Shown piece after piece: positions 12,247-24,482 of a stretch of 64,000 bases of DNA. Source of the stretch: Lichina pygmaea (Eukaryota; Ascomycota; Lichinomycetes; Lichinales; Lichinaceae); NCBI GenBank assembly GCA_963422465.1, contig OY730174.1, positions 1,054,001 to 1,118,000 of the forward strand, written 5' to 3'. A program made the translations under genes and the position numbers. The notes beneath the pieces are model-generated. The model was not told where the DNA came from. It ran no database searches and saw only the letters and a list, made by a program, of their open reading frames with translations. The first letter of the stretch is position 1, and the number at the start of each line of letters is the position of its first letter.

Positions 12247-13376
12247 CTATCGCTTTACCCAAGCCGGCATCTTGCGTGCCTTTAATTTTCCCGGCTTCTT
12301 TCTCTCCACCACCCGAGAGTCTCGTGTGACACATCCAGCTAGAAATCCACGTCAGCTCTTTCTGCTCCCGAGAGTGGCAAAGGACGGAAGAGGAGGGAGA
12401 GGAAGAGAAAGGGGGAGAGAATGAGTCACGGGAATGCAGCGTAGAGCCGGTTCATGGCTGTGGGAGACCCGGCGCATCCGATCCTGGGTGCGACGATAGG
12501 AAAGGACGGGACCGAGAGGAACCTACCGCGTCGTAGCGCCGGCTTGAGCAGAGGCTCGTGGACGAGCAACGCGCTGGCGACCGCAAGCGTCAAGGCCTCG
12601 GCTTGGCCGGTGGTCCCTCCACCTTCCACCAGCGCCCAGACGTTGTACTTGTCGAGTCTCCCGGTGGCCTTCAGCGCCCACAGCGCACTCTCCCGGTCGT
12701 GGACTCGACCGAACATGGTCGTCAGGCTCTTGCCGTTGATCAGGACCTCGCCCTCGCCTTCCACCAGCCAGGCCCTGGCCGTCGAGCACTTCCGCTCTCC
12801 GTGCCCCGTGGCCCGCCCGAACTCATCCACTGCCCGCGGTCTCGGTCGGTTGGTCCTTGGGTCGACATCTCGTTTGTAAACCTCCATCGCCCTTCGGATC
12901 TCCGTCGGCATCACTGACGGATGGATGCGGTTCATCCGTTGGAGGACCCTGATCACCCTTCGATGTCTTGCGGCCTTTACCGGCTCGCCGACGAGCACTC
13001 GATACTCTCTCAGGGTCCTCCAGCTCACTCGGGGTGCGTCGGCTCCCGACAAGGCCGGCAGAAACTCATGCTTGCGCTGAAGGTTCTCGAGGTAAAGGTA
13101 GTCATCCGTCGAGTCCGGCTTGGCGCTGAAGTAAGAAGGCGATGCAGGTACCACGCGTACGTTGGGCATCGGCGGAGAGTCCTCTGGCCTGGACGAACCT
13201 CGTTCCAGTCGCAGCTCCGATCTGCATGCCGTGGTCGTAAAGGGAGAACTGGAGCGATGCGGCCGCTGTATTCGGCAGGAGTGACGGGCGCCGTTGCGTG
13301 CTTGGGAGAGACATAGCCTCGGCATCGCCGTCCGAGCAATGCATTGAATGCTCTTTGCGAATGAGCCCCGACCCAT
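12247..13376 (-). CDS. mrps9: Mitochondrial small-subunit ribosomal protein uS9m
   Basis: This is the mitoribosomal homologue of bacterial S9, near the decoding site of the small subunit. Exon 1 is 13376-12527 and exon 2 is 12338-12247, joined over a 188-nt intron (donor GTAGGT, acceptor TTTCTAG), giving 313 residues. The N-terminal about 60 residues are basic and Ser-rich, fitting a mitochondrial presequence. The S9 core is clear: [18 protein letters not shown], then [36 protein letters not shown] and [11 protein letters not shown]. The short second exon supplies the diagnostic tail [17 protein letters not shown] and ends KMPAWVKR, the basic C terminus that reaches the tRNA in S9 proteins. 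Without that exon the protein would end in unrelated sequence, so the splice is well supported. Confidence 0.94.
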
Positions 13377-15716
13377 GATCGCCGATGGGGTCCAGAGTGT
13401 GTGATGTGAACTATCGCGCGGCTATACGCCCATGAGCTCCGCTGCCACGGCTTGTTGTTGCCTCGTCGCCTGGGCGTTCAGCAAGCGCAAAAGTCTCTGC
13501 ATCGGGACAGATGAAGCACTTTGCATGACATAATCGGTACTGATGACTCAGCAATCCGTCTCTTGAGCACGTGACTAAGTACGGAGTACGGAGCTACAGT
13601 ACGGAGGACTCGCACTTAGAATCCATCGTTTCGCATCGCTGCTTAATAGGTTGAGATCTGGTTTCTTGACCACAGCAGATTTCAAGGTCTCAGGCCACTG
13701 TCCTGGCACCGACTTTCATTCCAGTCTCTTATTACGGTAGGGCTTAATTCATATTAGAGTTTCCTGCTGCCTTCTTCTTTCATACGGTACAGGTTACGTA
13801 GGCTTGTTTACGTGACTGGCGACATACAGTACGATACGACCGCGCGTGCCGTGGTCGCCTTCCTATTGCTTGCTACTGCAGTGGCAACAAGCTGTTACAC
13901 TGGATCATTCCACTCTGCCCTTCGAGATAGACTGCTTTCTGCAGGCTTTACATCAGCCTATTCTTCCAAGGACATACTGGAACGGGAGAGCCAGAGGCAT
14001 AACGAGAGCCTTGGCTCTTGATCCTGGCTCTTGGTCCTGTCGGCGATCAACGGCCTCGCAGAGCTTTCTTACACCACTCACCCTTCGTTCCGGGGGTACT
14101 GTGCATGCCGTACTTTCATTAGGCTCGAGGTCGCTCCGTCGGAAGTGCATCATTGGCCACAACAGGAAGTCTGCTGTGGGCTGGCCACTTTACTGGTGGT
14201 ACCGATCGATAAGCAGCACCCTTGGCGCTGGGTTGTTTTCCGCTAGCACCGACCCCTGGAGAACCCCTCAAGAGGGAAGTTCGGACGAGACATCTTGTTT
14301 GGAATAGTAGGCATACAGCCTACTGGTGAATGGCATTCCCGCAAGGGGCAGCTACAGTACTATGCAATGCTGGCGTCAGGGGGGAGAATCATCTCCGCTC
14401 TTCCACGTGTTCCGATGAAATCAGGTTTATGGACGGAAAGAAGTCATGGCTCCCGTCCGGCTTAGCCTCATTCGATTCTCCACCATGGCACTGAGTTGGA
14501 CATCTTCGTATTAGCTTCTGCAGACTGCTGCCGCAGTTGAGTTGAAGTGATTTCAACTAGGTAAATGCGTGCTGTTCTACTATCTCAACTTACGAGGCAC
14601 TACACATACAACGATCTGGGTCCTTGGGTCTCCAAGTCACTGGCTCTTTAGAGGCGCCGGAACCATCGGGCATGAATCACAGGGCTCAACCTTCGTGAGG
14701 TCGACGTTGATGTCGTCGATCAGCACTATACAACCCCCGCAAGCCATTCGCTGGATCTATCAACCCACGACCACCCTATCTGCCAATCTATCCCTCAGAA
14801 CAGCAATCGAATCAGCTGGACCCTTGATTTAACCGATCCACTGTAGGTTACACCTCCATTGAAGCTCGGCCATCTTGCTACGCTGGCCCTAGCCTTGGTG
14901 GCTATAGCAGCCGAGAAATGTAAGCTACCAAGCACAGCAAAACGGCCTTGGTAACGACTTATGTGCTGACGTGCCAACAACTACCAGTTCTGACTCTCAT
15001 TCAACAATGCATTGACGTCAATCCCAACGTTTTCCACCAGGTCATCGCCGACCCTTGCGACGCTAGCAGGGATCGGCGTTTTGTTAGCCAGGTCAACCCC
15101 GAGGGAGCTGGCGGCCGAAGGGTCCATGAGGCGAGGCTTGGCCTTGTCTCTCGTCTGCCCTTAGCATGAGCGGCCGTGAGAAGCAGCCGGCCGGTTCACC
15201 GGGAGTGAAGGAAGGAGGAGCCGCCTCGGATCTGACATAGTCCCGAAGCCCATTGAGAGTCGTTAGGCTTGTGGACTTGCACCCTTTGACCTTTTCATCG
15301 AGGCATCTCTGCACTATATGTATGCTCCAGGTCTGTGCCTCGAAGGAAAATAAAGTGGAGCGTTTCGGTCAGGGTCATCAAGTAGGCTCAATCATTTTTT
15401 ATGGGTGAATATACATGTTGTTGGCTCGTTGAATCACCAAGAAGATTCTTTGTGATGCTATCTTTGGACCGTGCGTCTGTTCATTGTCATACTACGGTGT
15501 TGCTGATGCTGATCCATTACCAACTTTCGCGGATACCAGGTACCAAGCTACATCTGTAGCAACCACCGTAAAGATACTGAAGCAGTCCCTCACGTGATGT
15601 TTGAGCCAAACTCAAGCTTAGTAAGAACGAGCTAGCGGCTATTGCGCACAACCTGCCCACCCAAATTCATCGTCGGCAGTCGAATCCGTAGATCAATCCG
15701 AAAAACAGCAAGCATC
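13377..15716. other. Intergenic, nothing recognised
   Basis: 2.3 kb between the divergent uS9m and eEF1B-gamma genes. Stop codons are frequent and I see no domain. GTAC motifs lie at 13572-13606 and 13785-13800. The last 100-150 bp before 15717 must hold the eEF1B-gamma 5' UTR; no diagnostic TATA box was found. Confidence 0.5.
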
Positions 15717-17528
15717 ATGCCTTTCGGCAAGCTCTACACCAAAGAGGTCTGTAGTGACTCGATCCGTGGCGGATATTCATGTCACGGCTGAACTGACAAA
15801 GGGTGGAAACAGGCCAACGCTCGCTCCGTCGGCATTCGGGCGGTGGCCAAGGCCAATGACATCGACCTGGACGTCGTCGAGACCAAGACCGGTGCCGATG
15901 CTCCGCCGGAGTATCTGAAGCTCAATCCTCTTGGCAGGATTCCTACCTTCGAAGGCGAGGATGGCTACGTTCTGACCGAGGCAATCGCCATTGCCATCTA
16001 CAGTAAGTGGGGCAGAAGCCAAACATCAGGACCATACCTACCGCCCCCCGCGGCTCGCTACCACGATGAAAACAAGTTATCCCTGTCTGATCACAAGTGT
16101 TGATGCTTTTTAACTCTGACTGCGCTTTTGAATCCCACTCGAGACGTCACCTACGATTTTCTTCGCGGCTGGGCTCGTCACTGACCGCAGCTTAGTTACC
16201 TCGCAGAACGGAAAGACGACCTTGTTGGGCAAGACCAAGCAGGACTACGCTTCGATCTTGAAGTGGATGTCCCTTGCCAACTCGGAGGTCCTTCCGAGCC
16301 TGAGTTCCTGGTTTGGGCCTCTGATTGGCCGTGATTCCTACAACAAGAAGAACGTCGAGGAGAGTGCCAAGGCCACGAACAAGGCCGTCGGCGTCCTGGA
16401 GGGCCATCTCTTGCTCAATACGTATCTGGTTGGAGAGAGACTTACCTTGGCGGACATCTTCAGCGTTGGTGTCTTTACTCGTGGCTTTCAATACGTAAGT
16501 GTCCTTGGAAGCCGTCATTTGAGGGATGCGCGTCTTTGGGGCGACTCTCCGAGCAGCATGTCCAAGTCGACGTTCTAGATGAGGGGCTCAGGCTAATGCT
16601 GCCGTGTGCTACCAGGTGTTCGACAAGAAATGGCGTGACGAACACCCCAACGTGACTCGTTGGTACGAGACCGTCTACAATCAGCCGATCTTCTCCGAGG
16701 TCGTCCCAAAGCTCAGCTTCATCGAAGAGGCCGTCAAGTACCAGCCGCCGAAGAAGGAGTCCGCTCCGAAGAAAGAAGCTGCGCCCAAGGCGGCGGTCAA
16801 GACCAAGCAGAAGGACGCCGATGAAGACGAGGATGAGGACAAGCCAGCGCCGAAACCGAAGCATCCTCTCGAGGCTCTCGAGAAGCCTACCTTGATCCTG
16901 GATGACTGGAAACGCAAGTACTCCAACGAAGACCTCCGCAAGGTGGCCTATCCGTGGTTCTGGGAGAACCACAAGCCGGAGGAGTATTCGCTGTGGAAGC
17001 TCGAGTACAAGTACAACGACGAGCTGAACATGGTCTTCATGTCGGCCAACTTGATTGGTGCGTTTTATTCTCTTTCTTTCCGTTCCCTGGTTCAGTGCTA
17101 TTTTCTGCAATCGTCCATCTCTTAGCGCCGCGTGCTCATCGGTAATCCGTTGGAACCAGGTGGCTTCTTCAACCGTCTGGAAGCGAGCCGAAAGTTCCTC
17201 TTCGGAGCGGCATCGGTCTATGGAAAGGCCAACGAGTCGGTCATCGTCGGGGCTTTCCTGGTCCGAGGTCAAGAGGCGCAGCCTGCGTTCGACGTCGCCC
17301 CTGACTTTGACAGCTTCAACTTTGTCAAGCTGGACCCCAGCAAGACGGAGGATCGCGAGTTTGTCGAGGATCAGTGGGAGCTGGAGAAGCCGGTTGTCGT
17401 CAACGGACAGGTACGTTGCTCAGCTTCCTTACGCCGATGTCGTACTGTTCTCTGGGCCAGAGCTTTCCAAGTTAATTTGCTGTCTCGTCCAGGAGTATCC
17501 TTACGCCGACGGCAAGGTATTCAAGTAG
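15717..17528 (+). CDS. Translation elongation factor eEF1B gamma subunit
   Basis: This is the GST-like subunit of the eEF1B guanine-nucleotide exchange complex that recycles eEF1A during translation elongation. Six exons: 15717-15746, 15813-16002, 16196-16494, 16616-17057, 17160-17410 and 17493-17528. They give 415 residues, normal for the family. Visible parts are a GST N-domain (about 1-80, LNPLGRIPTFEGEDGYVLTE), a GST C-domain (about 85-215, LNTYLVGERLTLADIFSVG), a Lys/Ala/Glu-rich linker and the conserved C-terminal EF1G domain (from about 255: LEKPTLILDDWKRKYSN, WFWENHKPEEYSLW, GGFFNRLEASRKFLFG). The acceptor at 16195 was chosen because it alone restores the frame into ITSQNGKTTLLGK. The last exon is 12 codons (EYPYADGKVFK, then TAG). 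Confidence 0.96.
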
Positions 17529-17678
17529 AGGCGTCAGGTACCAGCCGGACTCTACGTCGACGGCAGACTGGAAACAGTCGTTCGTTTAGCATTCGGATCA
17601 CTCTGAAACGAGTGATGAGCTTCCTACGGACGGGGCCTAAACTAGACGGCACAATGGAAGTGGCACTACCCTGCGCAG

Positions 17679-17732
<54 letters not shown>

Positions 17733-18910
17733 TCTAGAGTGACGTCCATCGTACCCTCTCCAACTTCATCCGCCCCTCTCGACGACGAACTAAGCCACCC
17801 ACAGCTCGGCAGGACACACTTCCTTTAGTCCGTAGCCTCCATCCTTAGTTGTCCTTGCCCCCCGCCCCATTTTCATTTTCAGTTTCCCAGTACCGTGGTC
17901 ATGCCAAGAACTATCTTCGACGTGGTTATTCTGCAACAACAACAACAACAACAACAACAACGATAGCAACAGGGCGTCGCCATTTCCTGTTCTTTCGTCG
18001 TCCTTCCAGGGCTATTCGGTCCGTCCTCCTCCTTTCATACTCACAGACTGTCGCAGGATGGTAGGGAGGGAGGGGGGAATGCATGTCTCTTGTCTTGTTC
18101 ACCTTCTTCTTCTTCTTCTTCTCCTTCTTCTTCTTCACACACCCCGCTTCTCCTTCTTGCTTTCAAAGTGTGTATGTGAGATTGATCTTTGTCGGGGAAA
18201 AGAGAGCGCAGGAAGGGAATAGGCGAGGGAATGAGGAAGGCAATGGGGACGGAAAATTACTCCGCCACGTATCGTACCCCCTCTACGAGTACGTACGTAC
18301 TGTACGTACTTACGTACTGTAGATTTCTTGCCTTTGTGTCCCCCACACCATGCTCCCACGCGAGAGACTATTAAGTGTACGACAACTCAATTCGTCGTCT
18401 TGTTCCCCTCCGTGTCACAGTCTGAAGATCCTTGCGCGCCCTGGTGTCCGATCACTCGTGTCAAGATCGCCATCGTCGTCGCCTAGTCTACGAGCTGTGT
18501 GAAGCCTCGTGTTCTTGTGTATTTGTGGAACAGTACGTACGTACCTTCGTACCCCTGTCTCCCTCCCGCACTTAATGTCCGGCATGACGAAAGGGGACTC
18601 GAGGCCAGGAGGACTTGGGGAACGCTACGCAGCACTACCCGTACAACTGATCCTGACCTCCAGCAGGCCAAGAAGGACTAATCAAGCTGGCCTCGTTTGA
18701 TACCGTACATATCGGACAAGATGACAAGTTTTCGAGAGCTTCTTGTACTGTACGTGTTACCAGTCCCCTCGTGTTTGTGACTGAGCACTGAATGCATAAG
18801 AAGGACCTCTGGACCATCAGAGACCTATCACCCCGACTCGCTCCTTGTTCCGACGTCGTCGTTGTTTGTTCGGCATAAAAGGAGAGACTCTGCTTGGAGA
18901 ATTCCAAACC
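17529..18910. other. Intergenic with dense microsatellites
   Basis: 1.4 kb without a supported gene. It contains (CT)n followed by (TA)n at 17681-17733, (CAA)n at about 17935-17961, (TTC)n at 18104-18137, and TACGTAC clusters at 18288-18321 and 18533-18552. A TATA-like CATAAAAGG at about 18874-18882 precedes the secreted-protein gene. Confidence 0.55.
17681..17733. repeat. Compound (CT)n(TA)n microsatellite
   Basis: About 13 CT units run directly into about 13 TA units, roughly 150 bp after the eEF1B-gamma stop codon. A pure simple-sequence tract. Confidence 0.9.
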
Positions 18911-19726
18911 ATGGCTGTCGTCACTCTCTACCTTCAGTCTCTACTGGTCTTACTGCTCGGCCTGTCCCACCTCGTACATGGACGGTCACTTTTGCTTCCA
19001 CGCGATCTTCAGCCAGTGACGAAGCCCAACCAGGCTCTAGGCTTTATCGATCTGAATGACCTCATCGCCAAATCATTGCTGTCTCAGCACTCCAAATCAA
19101 AGGCGCGACAGCCTGGTCATTTTCAAGGCCAGGGTTACTTGGAAGTCCGGGATGTTACCATTCCCACCTTCACGCGTGGGCTCAAGATAGGACTTCGCCC
19201 GGCCGGCTGGCTCAACTCGTATGGGGAATGGACAGCTCAAGAACGTGATCGAGCGGTCTTCGAGGCGAAGGACAGTAGTATGTTGACCCGGCATCTTCTC
19301 CGACTCCGGCAGCAGAAATTTCAGCCTTCGTTGCTGACGCGGTCTTTTCCCCGTGCCCCTAGAGGTATCTGGAATCGCTGTTCCCAGCTCCCCCCAGGGT
19401 AGTTGCTTCATCCGGACCGAAGATGGTCAGTTGGACTGCACTGTAGGGGCAGGAAATGTACGTCTTGCCAGGAGAATGCAAAATATACGTGCGTCCTTGT
19501 GGCCGACCAGCTAACACGAGTCCTTCAGAACCCCTACGACGTTTTCTCGTGCACGCCTATCCGAGTCGTACGCCACCACGTCCTTCAGGAGTTCAGCGCT
19601 GAGTACAAACCTGAAGCGGCGGCTTCGGTGCCTCTGACGGCTGTCCACAAGAACAAGCCAGCAGGCCACCATGTCTTCATACAATGGGTGCCCGTGAAGG
19701 GGGGGACCCAGCCGGGGAACTTTTAA
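18911..19726 (+). CDS. Predicted small secreted protein, family unknown
   Basis: Three exons, 18911-19277, 19363-19457 and 19529-19726 (introns 85 and 71 nt, phases 1 and 0), give 219 residues. The first about 25 residues are a strong signal peptide (MAVVTLYLQSLLVLLLGLSH, then LVHG). There is no further membrane segment. The only cysteines, three of them, lie in a cluster spanning exons 2 and 3: GSCFIRTEDGQLDC, then GAGNNPYDVFSC. The end is HHVFIQWVPVKGGTQPGNF. I recognise no family. An extracellular product or host-interaction effector is possible but only inferred from the signal peptide and size. A TATA-like element about 30 bp upstream and clean GT..AG introns support a real gene. The exon chain is my own and needs transcript support. 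Confidence 0.65.
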
Positions 19727-19962
19727 GTAATCCCAGCCAGCATCCCTTTGTCCGTCGCAGAATTATCATCTGCACGTAGAAAGGGAGTTTGCTCTAGGGA
19801 ACTTTTCCGGTGAATTTGAGGGTCACTTCAGTGGGACCGTACTAGGGGGATGAAAACTGCAAGGACCGGATGGCGCTGACTACGCCGAGACCCTTGCTTC
19901 GCTTTTTGGGGAATGTATCTGGAAGTCGCCTGTGTGCGGGTCACAGGGTGAGACGTGCCTGA

Positions 19963-19987
19963 GGGGGGGGGGGGGGGGGGGGGGGGG
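19963..19987. repeat. 25-bp poly-G tract
   Basis: An uninterrupted homopolymer of 25 G between convergent genes. Such tracts are often mis-sized by sequencing, so the exact length is uncertain. Confidence 0.85.
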
Positions 19988-20399
19988 CAAGGTTGTCGAT
20001 TACAGTAGGCAAGCGGATCAAACGGTGGCATGAGATACCAGCAGCAGCAGCAGCGGCGGCGGCGAAGCAATATCGTTCAGAAGGTGCATCAGCATCAAAG
20101 GCAGCGGTCATGAGAGACCAAGACATAACTCCGGATGAATGGGCACTGGCATCGTAGCAAGGAGATGTCCGACGACGACGACGACGACGACAACGACGAC
20201 GACTGAAAGGGAAGGCAGGGCAATGCAGGGCAAGGCAAGGCGAGGCAAGGCAGGGCAAGGCAAGGGAAAGGGGAACTGAGCCGACAACGTGAATTTTGAA
20301 AAAGAACAAACGTACTGCGTACTGTAAAAGGGCGACGATACTATGTCAGATCCAGACAGACAGGAATCGGGGAGGCGCGGGAAGGGACGAGACGAAGAT

Positions 20400-20498
20400 G
20401 GTAATGACGATGATGACGATGATGACGATGATGACGATGATGACGATGATGACGATGATGACGATGATGACGATGATGATGATGATGACGATGATGAC

Positions 20499-20551
<53 letters not shown>
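20400..20551. repeat. GATGAC / GAT microsatellite array
   Basis: About 150 bp of alternating GATGAC hexamers that resolve into pure GAT trinucleotides at the right end. Divergent hexamers on one side and pure trimers on the other suggest recent expansion of the right half. Confidence 0.9.
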
Positions 20552-20552
<1 letters not shown>

Positions 20553-20939
20553 GAAGACGGGCATGGAACTCGGGGGGAGGGGGCACGCGGGCAGGTCCCA
20601 TGTCATGGCATGTCCCAAGACATCAGAAAACCCGGGGAAGATCTGAAAAGGTGTACGACCTAAGCCCGGAAGAATAAGTCGTGCGCATCAGGGACAGGGA
20701 TACGTAAACGGGGATGCTTCTCTTTTTTTTTTTTTGTCCATTTGACTCTACTCTTTCGTCACATCGTCACATCAGCGTCAGACAAACTCGCCCTCACCCT
20801 CACCCTCACCCACCCACACCCACCCCAAGACGTCCCCTCGCCACACGACATCGCCTCTCCTTTCCTCCTTTTCCTCTTCCTTCCCTCTCTCCCTACCTAA
20901 CTTCGCCCTGTAGGGCAGCCCGAGAAGAGAGCCCAGCCG

Positions 20940-22806
20940 CTACACGTCCTTGACGTCGGTCGGCTTGTACATGATGGTGGTGAGGTACTTGTTCTGGTAG
21001 CGCGTGGTGACGCTGGTGGCGAGCACGTTGTCCTTGATGCTGCTGGTCGCGAGGTGGTTGAGCACGGTGTGGTTGGGCATGTTGAGCACCGAGCTGTCGT
21101 CCTTGATCGGCGTCGTGCCGTTGAGGATGGACCGTCCCAGGAACCCCGGCAGGCCCGGCGGCGGCGGCATCTGGCCCATCGCCTGCGTCACCCGTCGCTG
21201 GTCTTGGCTCCCCTCGGCCGCGTCCAGGTCGCGCAGGTAACGCGGCACTTCCGTCGTCCAGTGCCGCACCGCGTCTTCGGCGGACAAGCGTTCCGCTGCT
21301 GCCGCTGCTGCTGCTGCTGCTGCTGCCGCCGCCGCCGTCGCCTCCTCATCGTGGTGGTCGTCTCGGTCTCCGCGGCGGCTCTGATCCTGGGCACGCGCTC
21401 TTTCGGCGGCGGTGGCGGTCGAGGCGACGTGCGCGTCGCCGAGAGATTGGCCGTGTCTGGCAGCGTGGATGGTGTCGTCCTCGGCGTGGTAGCCCTGGGA
21501 CCTGGCGGGTGGGACCTGAGCCGGGTGGACGTCCGACGGCGCAGACTGCTGCGGCCTTGCGGCCTTGATGTCGATGGGTTTGCTGCCCGAACGATGCTCG
21601 TCGGCGCGGACCTCGATGTAGTTCACGAGCACGTTCGTAAAGTCGACCGCCGTCGGCAGATGGTCGGCCGTCCGCATGTCCCCGTCCACGAGAAACTTGA
21701 GATGATGGGTCCCAGGCGCCAATTGGATGACGGTCGACAGTCCGTCCTTGCCGTCACTGGTACGACCTGCCCGTCAGCGTGGGGCTCGTCCAAATAAACA
21801 GAGACCACAAGGGCCTGACGCCTCGTCCTCTGCGGCGACGATAGGGCGACGCTCCAACACTCCCGGAGCCACCGCATCCAAAGGGCTGGGGGGAGAGGTG
21901 GGGGAAAAGAAATTCGGGATCGACGACTCACTTCCGATGCAGCCGATACTTCTTGTTCCAGCCTGCAAAGGTGCCCGTCACGTAGACCTTGTCTCCCCTG
22001 CCTTTCCACTCGACCAAGGTCGGCACGGCGCGCTTGACGCCGGGATCTGCGTCGTACGGCTGCAGCTCGTTGCCGGCCTCCTCGTCGTCGGCGGTGGTGC
22101 TGCTGAGCAGCGAGCTGCGTCGAGGCAAGCCCGTCTCGAGCTGGTCCTGGTTCAAGGCCAAGGTGATGTCGGCGGGCGAGATGATGGGCGAGCCCGGCGT
22201 GTAGACCTCCTCTTCGATGGGCAAGGGCAGCCGAGGAGGCCGATGCGCCTGAGGCGGCGGGACATAATCGCGGTCAGGCGGCGGCGGTGCGCCGGACCTC
22301 GCCCACGACGATTCGTGCTTGGCCGCGCCTGCGCCCGCCACATCTTTGGCGTTGGGGTCGCGGACACCGGCGCCGCTGCTGCTGCTGTTGCTGCTGCTGC
22401 TGTTGCGCGCTGGGACCGGGACCGGCTTTGACGGTGTGAACGGTTTTGGCTCGGCATGTTCTGGCCTCGCACGGGAGCCTTGATTGCCCATTTCGTCGAG
22501 CGGGGTCGTCGTCGGTAAGAATCCGTCGTCTCGTGTTGCGTGTTGCAGTTGCTGCTGCTGCTGCTGCTGCTGCTGTTGTTGTTCCTGCGGACGCGGGCTG
22601 GATCTCTGATCTCGATGCGCCAGCTGTTGCGCCGCATGCGCTGTCGCACTCTCGTGGGATTCGGATGGAGGAGCAGTGGTTGCTTTTACACTCTCCCTCC
22701 GACGTGGTTCGCGGCGCGCTGGCGTCGTCGCTGTTCCCACCGCATGCCACCCCGGCGAAGACGGTTGTGGCTGGTCATGATGCGATCTCGAGTGTGAACT
22801 GCCCAT
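20940..22806 (-). CDS. Snf1/AMP-activated kinase beta subunit (Gal83/Sip2 type)
   Basis: This is the scaffold and targeting subunit of the Snf1 kinase, which governs glucose derepression and energy stress. Exon 1 is 22806-21932 and exon 2 is 21756-20940, over a 175-nt intron (donor GTGAGT); 563 residues. The N terminus MGSSHSR is a plausible myristoylation site. A long disordered region with polyQ, Ser and Pro tracts follows to about residue 250. The CBM48 glycogen-binding module comes next (about 255-345: PTLVEWKGRGDKVYVTGTFA, GW, then APGTHHLKFLVDG). The C-terminal ASC domain (about 465-563) has PRYLRDLD, PGFLGRSILNG, NMPNHTVLNHLATSSIKDNV and YLTTIMYKP, used to bind alpha and gamma subunits. 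A poly-Ala run (about residues 400-415) separates the two. The intron falls inside the CBM48, as the restored YRLHRNDGKDG shows. Confidence 0.95.
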
Positions 22807-23157
22807 CGCTGCGGCACTAGCATCGGATAGCTCCGTCGGCCGTAACTACCGTGGATGTGTCTGTATCGCAATCGAGTCTGTCACTCTCCTCGCAGTTGCG
22901 TTTGTCGATTCCAGGACATGAAGGCTGTGAAGAGCACAGCCGGGGTAGACGAGCACGATGAGGTCATGATGGTCAGACCCTGAGCGTTTCGTTTACGGTA
23001 TGCGGTCAACGTCAGGGTCCATCTCTCTACCAGTTGAGGGCAGCTACTCCAGCCGTCCGTATGCACCACTGCCGTCCTTTTGCACCGTGTCACAAGGGCC
23101 AGTGCGCAGAAATATGCACACTGTTGTCGTCCTCGTAGCTGTTGTTGTTGTTGCTGC

Positions 23158-23193
<36 letters not shown>

Positions 23194-23912
23194 GGTTGCT
23201 GTTGCGGTTGCTGTTGCTATGGCCTTTCGACGATTGAGGATCTGCTTCATTCCCTGTTGACTCATCTCCTTGCTGAAGATCGACTCGAGCCCACTGTCTC
23301 TCCGCCCCTGTACTTCCGTACGTACAGTACGTACCTCGTATGTTAATTGCTGAAGTACGGACGTAGATATCCCTTCACTTTCCGGCCGAGCTAGGCAGTG
23401 TTACCTGAAGCTTCCTATGACTAATCAAACGCTATATTCTCGCACGAGACCACTTTAGACCTCGGCGTGCTCGGGAAGTGTTGCCTGTAGATCCTTTTTT
23501 CAGCCGGCTTAACGTTTTCAGACAGGCACTGTCCCAGCGTCAGTCTGCTTAAATGACATGTGTATCGATGTTATCATACACACCATGTATGGTCCAGCCA
23601 GAGTGCATGGTTTTGTTCTTTGATGCTCTGCAGCTCTCATCGCCCTGACATCACATTGAGATTCGTTCCATACGTACGGAAGTACTTCCGTACACCAGTT
23701 ACTGTCGCTGCTGGCATGAGCGTTGCAGCAGACTGATGCACGTGATCCATCTCGGATTATCTGCAGGGTCGGAATTTTGATATCCCGGAGCCGCCCAGAT
23801 CTCTCCGGAGGCGCACACGTGCTTATGTGGCAACCGCCTGGCCAGACGTGTCGACCGACGATGATGGCGATGTGATCGACCTGAGAGAGTGATCCTTTGG
23901 TCGGCCGATTGT
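22807..23912. other. Divergent promoter region, microsatellites
   Basis: 1.1 kb between the kinase beta-subunit gene and the small membrane-protein gene, which diverge. It includes a GTTGCT hexamer array (about 23140-23218) and TACGTAC clusters at 23316-23336 and 23671-23695. Frames through the hexamer array give only repetitive peptides. No gene seen. Confidence 0.55.
23140..23218. repeat. (GTTGCT)n hexanucleotide array
   Basis: About twelve units of GTTGCT with occasional GTTGCG variants, upstream of two divergent genes. Confidence 0.88.
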
Positions 23913-24482
23913 ATGGCGGCCTTTTCCTACTATGCCGCCATGGCTATGCAGGCTGCTCTGTATCCAATAGGTCTCGTCCTGGGCTGGCTGATGGTGGCTC
24001 TTTCGCCGATATGGCACCTGCTACGACTGTTGCTGTACACGCTACGCATCCACCTACGTTTCATTGCAACCCTTCAGGTCTGCGATCGCGTTCTGCTATC
24101 TTCTAGCATTCGACATGGATCTTGTTGCTGATTTGTGTGACAGCCGTTGTATGTCTACCTCGGCTGTGCCGTCGTTGTGGGCATCGTGGTGGGAGCCGTG
24201 ATGTACCTGATCAGTTCGGCCCTGATCACAGCCCTCCATCTCTGCCCAGCCGCGGATGAGGATGGTTCTTCCACTACCGTATCTATCTCCAAATCCAAAG
24301 AGAGGAGAGAAGGGCTTGTCGGTCGATCACGTCACCCTCCATCTGCCCCGCGGTCATTGCTCTATGATGGCAGAAGGCGAAGATATGGCGAACGACAAGA
24401 TCAGATTCGTGCACCGGCGAAAGGGGGTCTTTTGTCGCAGATCATCCTGGAGGAAGAAGATGACTCCGATGCGATTTCTTAA
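23913..24482 (+). CDS. Small conserved-looking membrane protein, function unknown
   Basis: Two exons, 23913-24077 and 24144-24482 (66-nt intron, phase 0), encode 167 residues. The first about 85 residues hold long hydrophobic segments: MAAFSYYAAMAMQAALYPIG and LVLGWLMVALSPIW, then LYVYLGCAVVVGIVVGAVMY and LISSALITALHL. This predicts two to three membrane helices. The remainder is hydrophilic and charged, ending EEEDDSDAIS, probably cytosolic. An in-frame ATG 24 bp upstream (23889) could add eight residues; 23913 was preferred because hydrophobicity starts there. I associate this arrangement with uncharacterised fungal proteins, possibly of the endomembrane system, but cannot name a function. 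It converges on the seven-helix protein gene with 227 bp between stop codons. Confidence 0.72.

Larger units (their letters stand above)
19727..20939. other. Low-complexity intergenic block
   Basis: 1.2 kb between convergent genes, almost entirely simple sequence: a 25-bp poly-G (19963-19987), GAC repeats (20172-20204), GGCAA repeats (20218-20270), a GATGAC/GAT array (20400-20551) and a CCCTCA array (about 20789-20826). No gene is supported; frames through the GAT array encode only poly-Asp, poly-Met or poly-Ile. Confidence 0.75.

Noticed and set aside
12558-12917. Plus-strand frame antisense to uS9m
   Set aside because: A shadow of the conserved minus-strand ribosomal-protein exon.
20343-20663. 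An open frame encoding a long poly-aspartate protein
   Set aside because: It is only translation of the GATGAC/GAT microsatellite; the other frames also stay open across it.
20789-20826. CCCTCA array resembling a telomere repeat
   Set aside because: The fungal telomere unit is usually CCCTAA; this is a short internal microsatellite between two genes.
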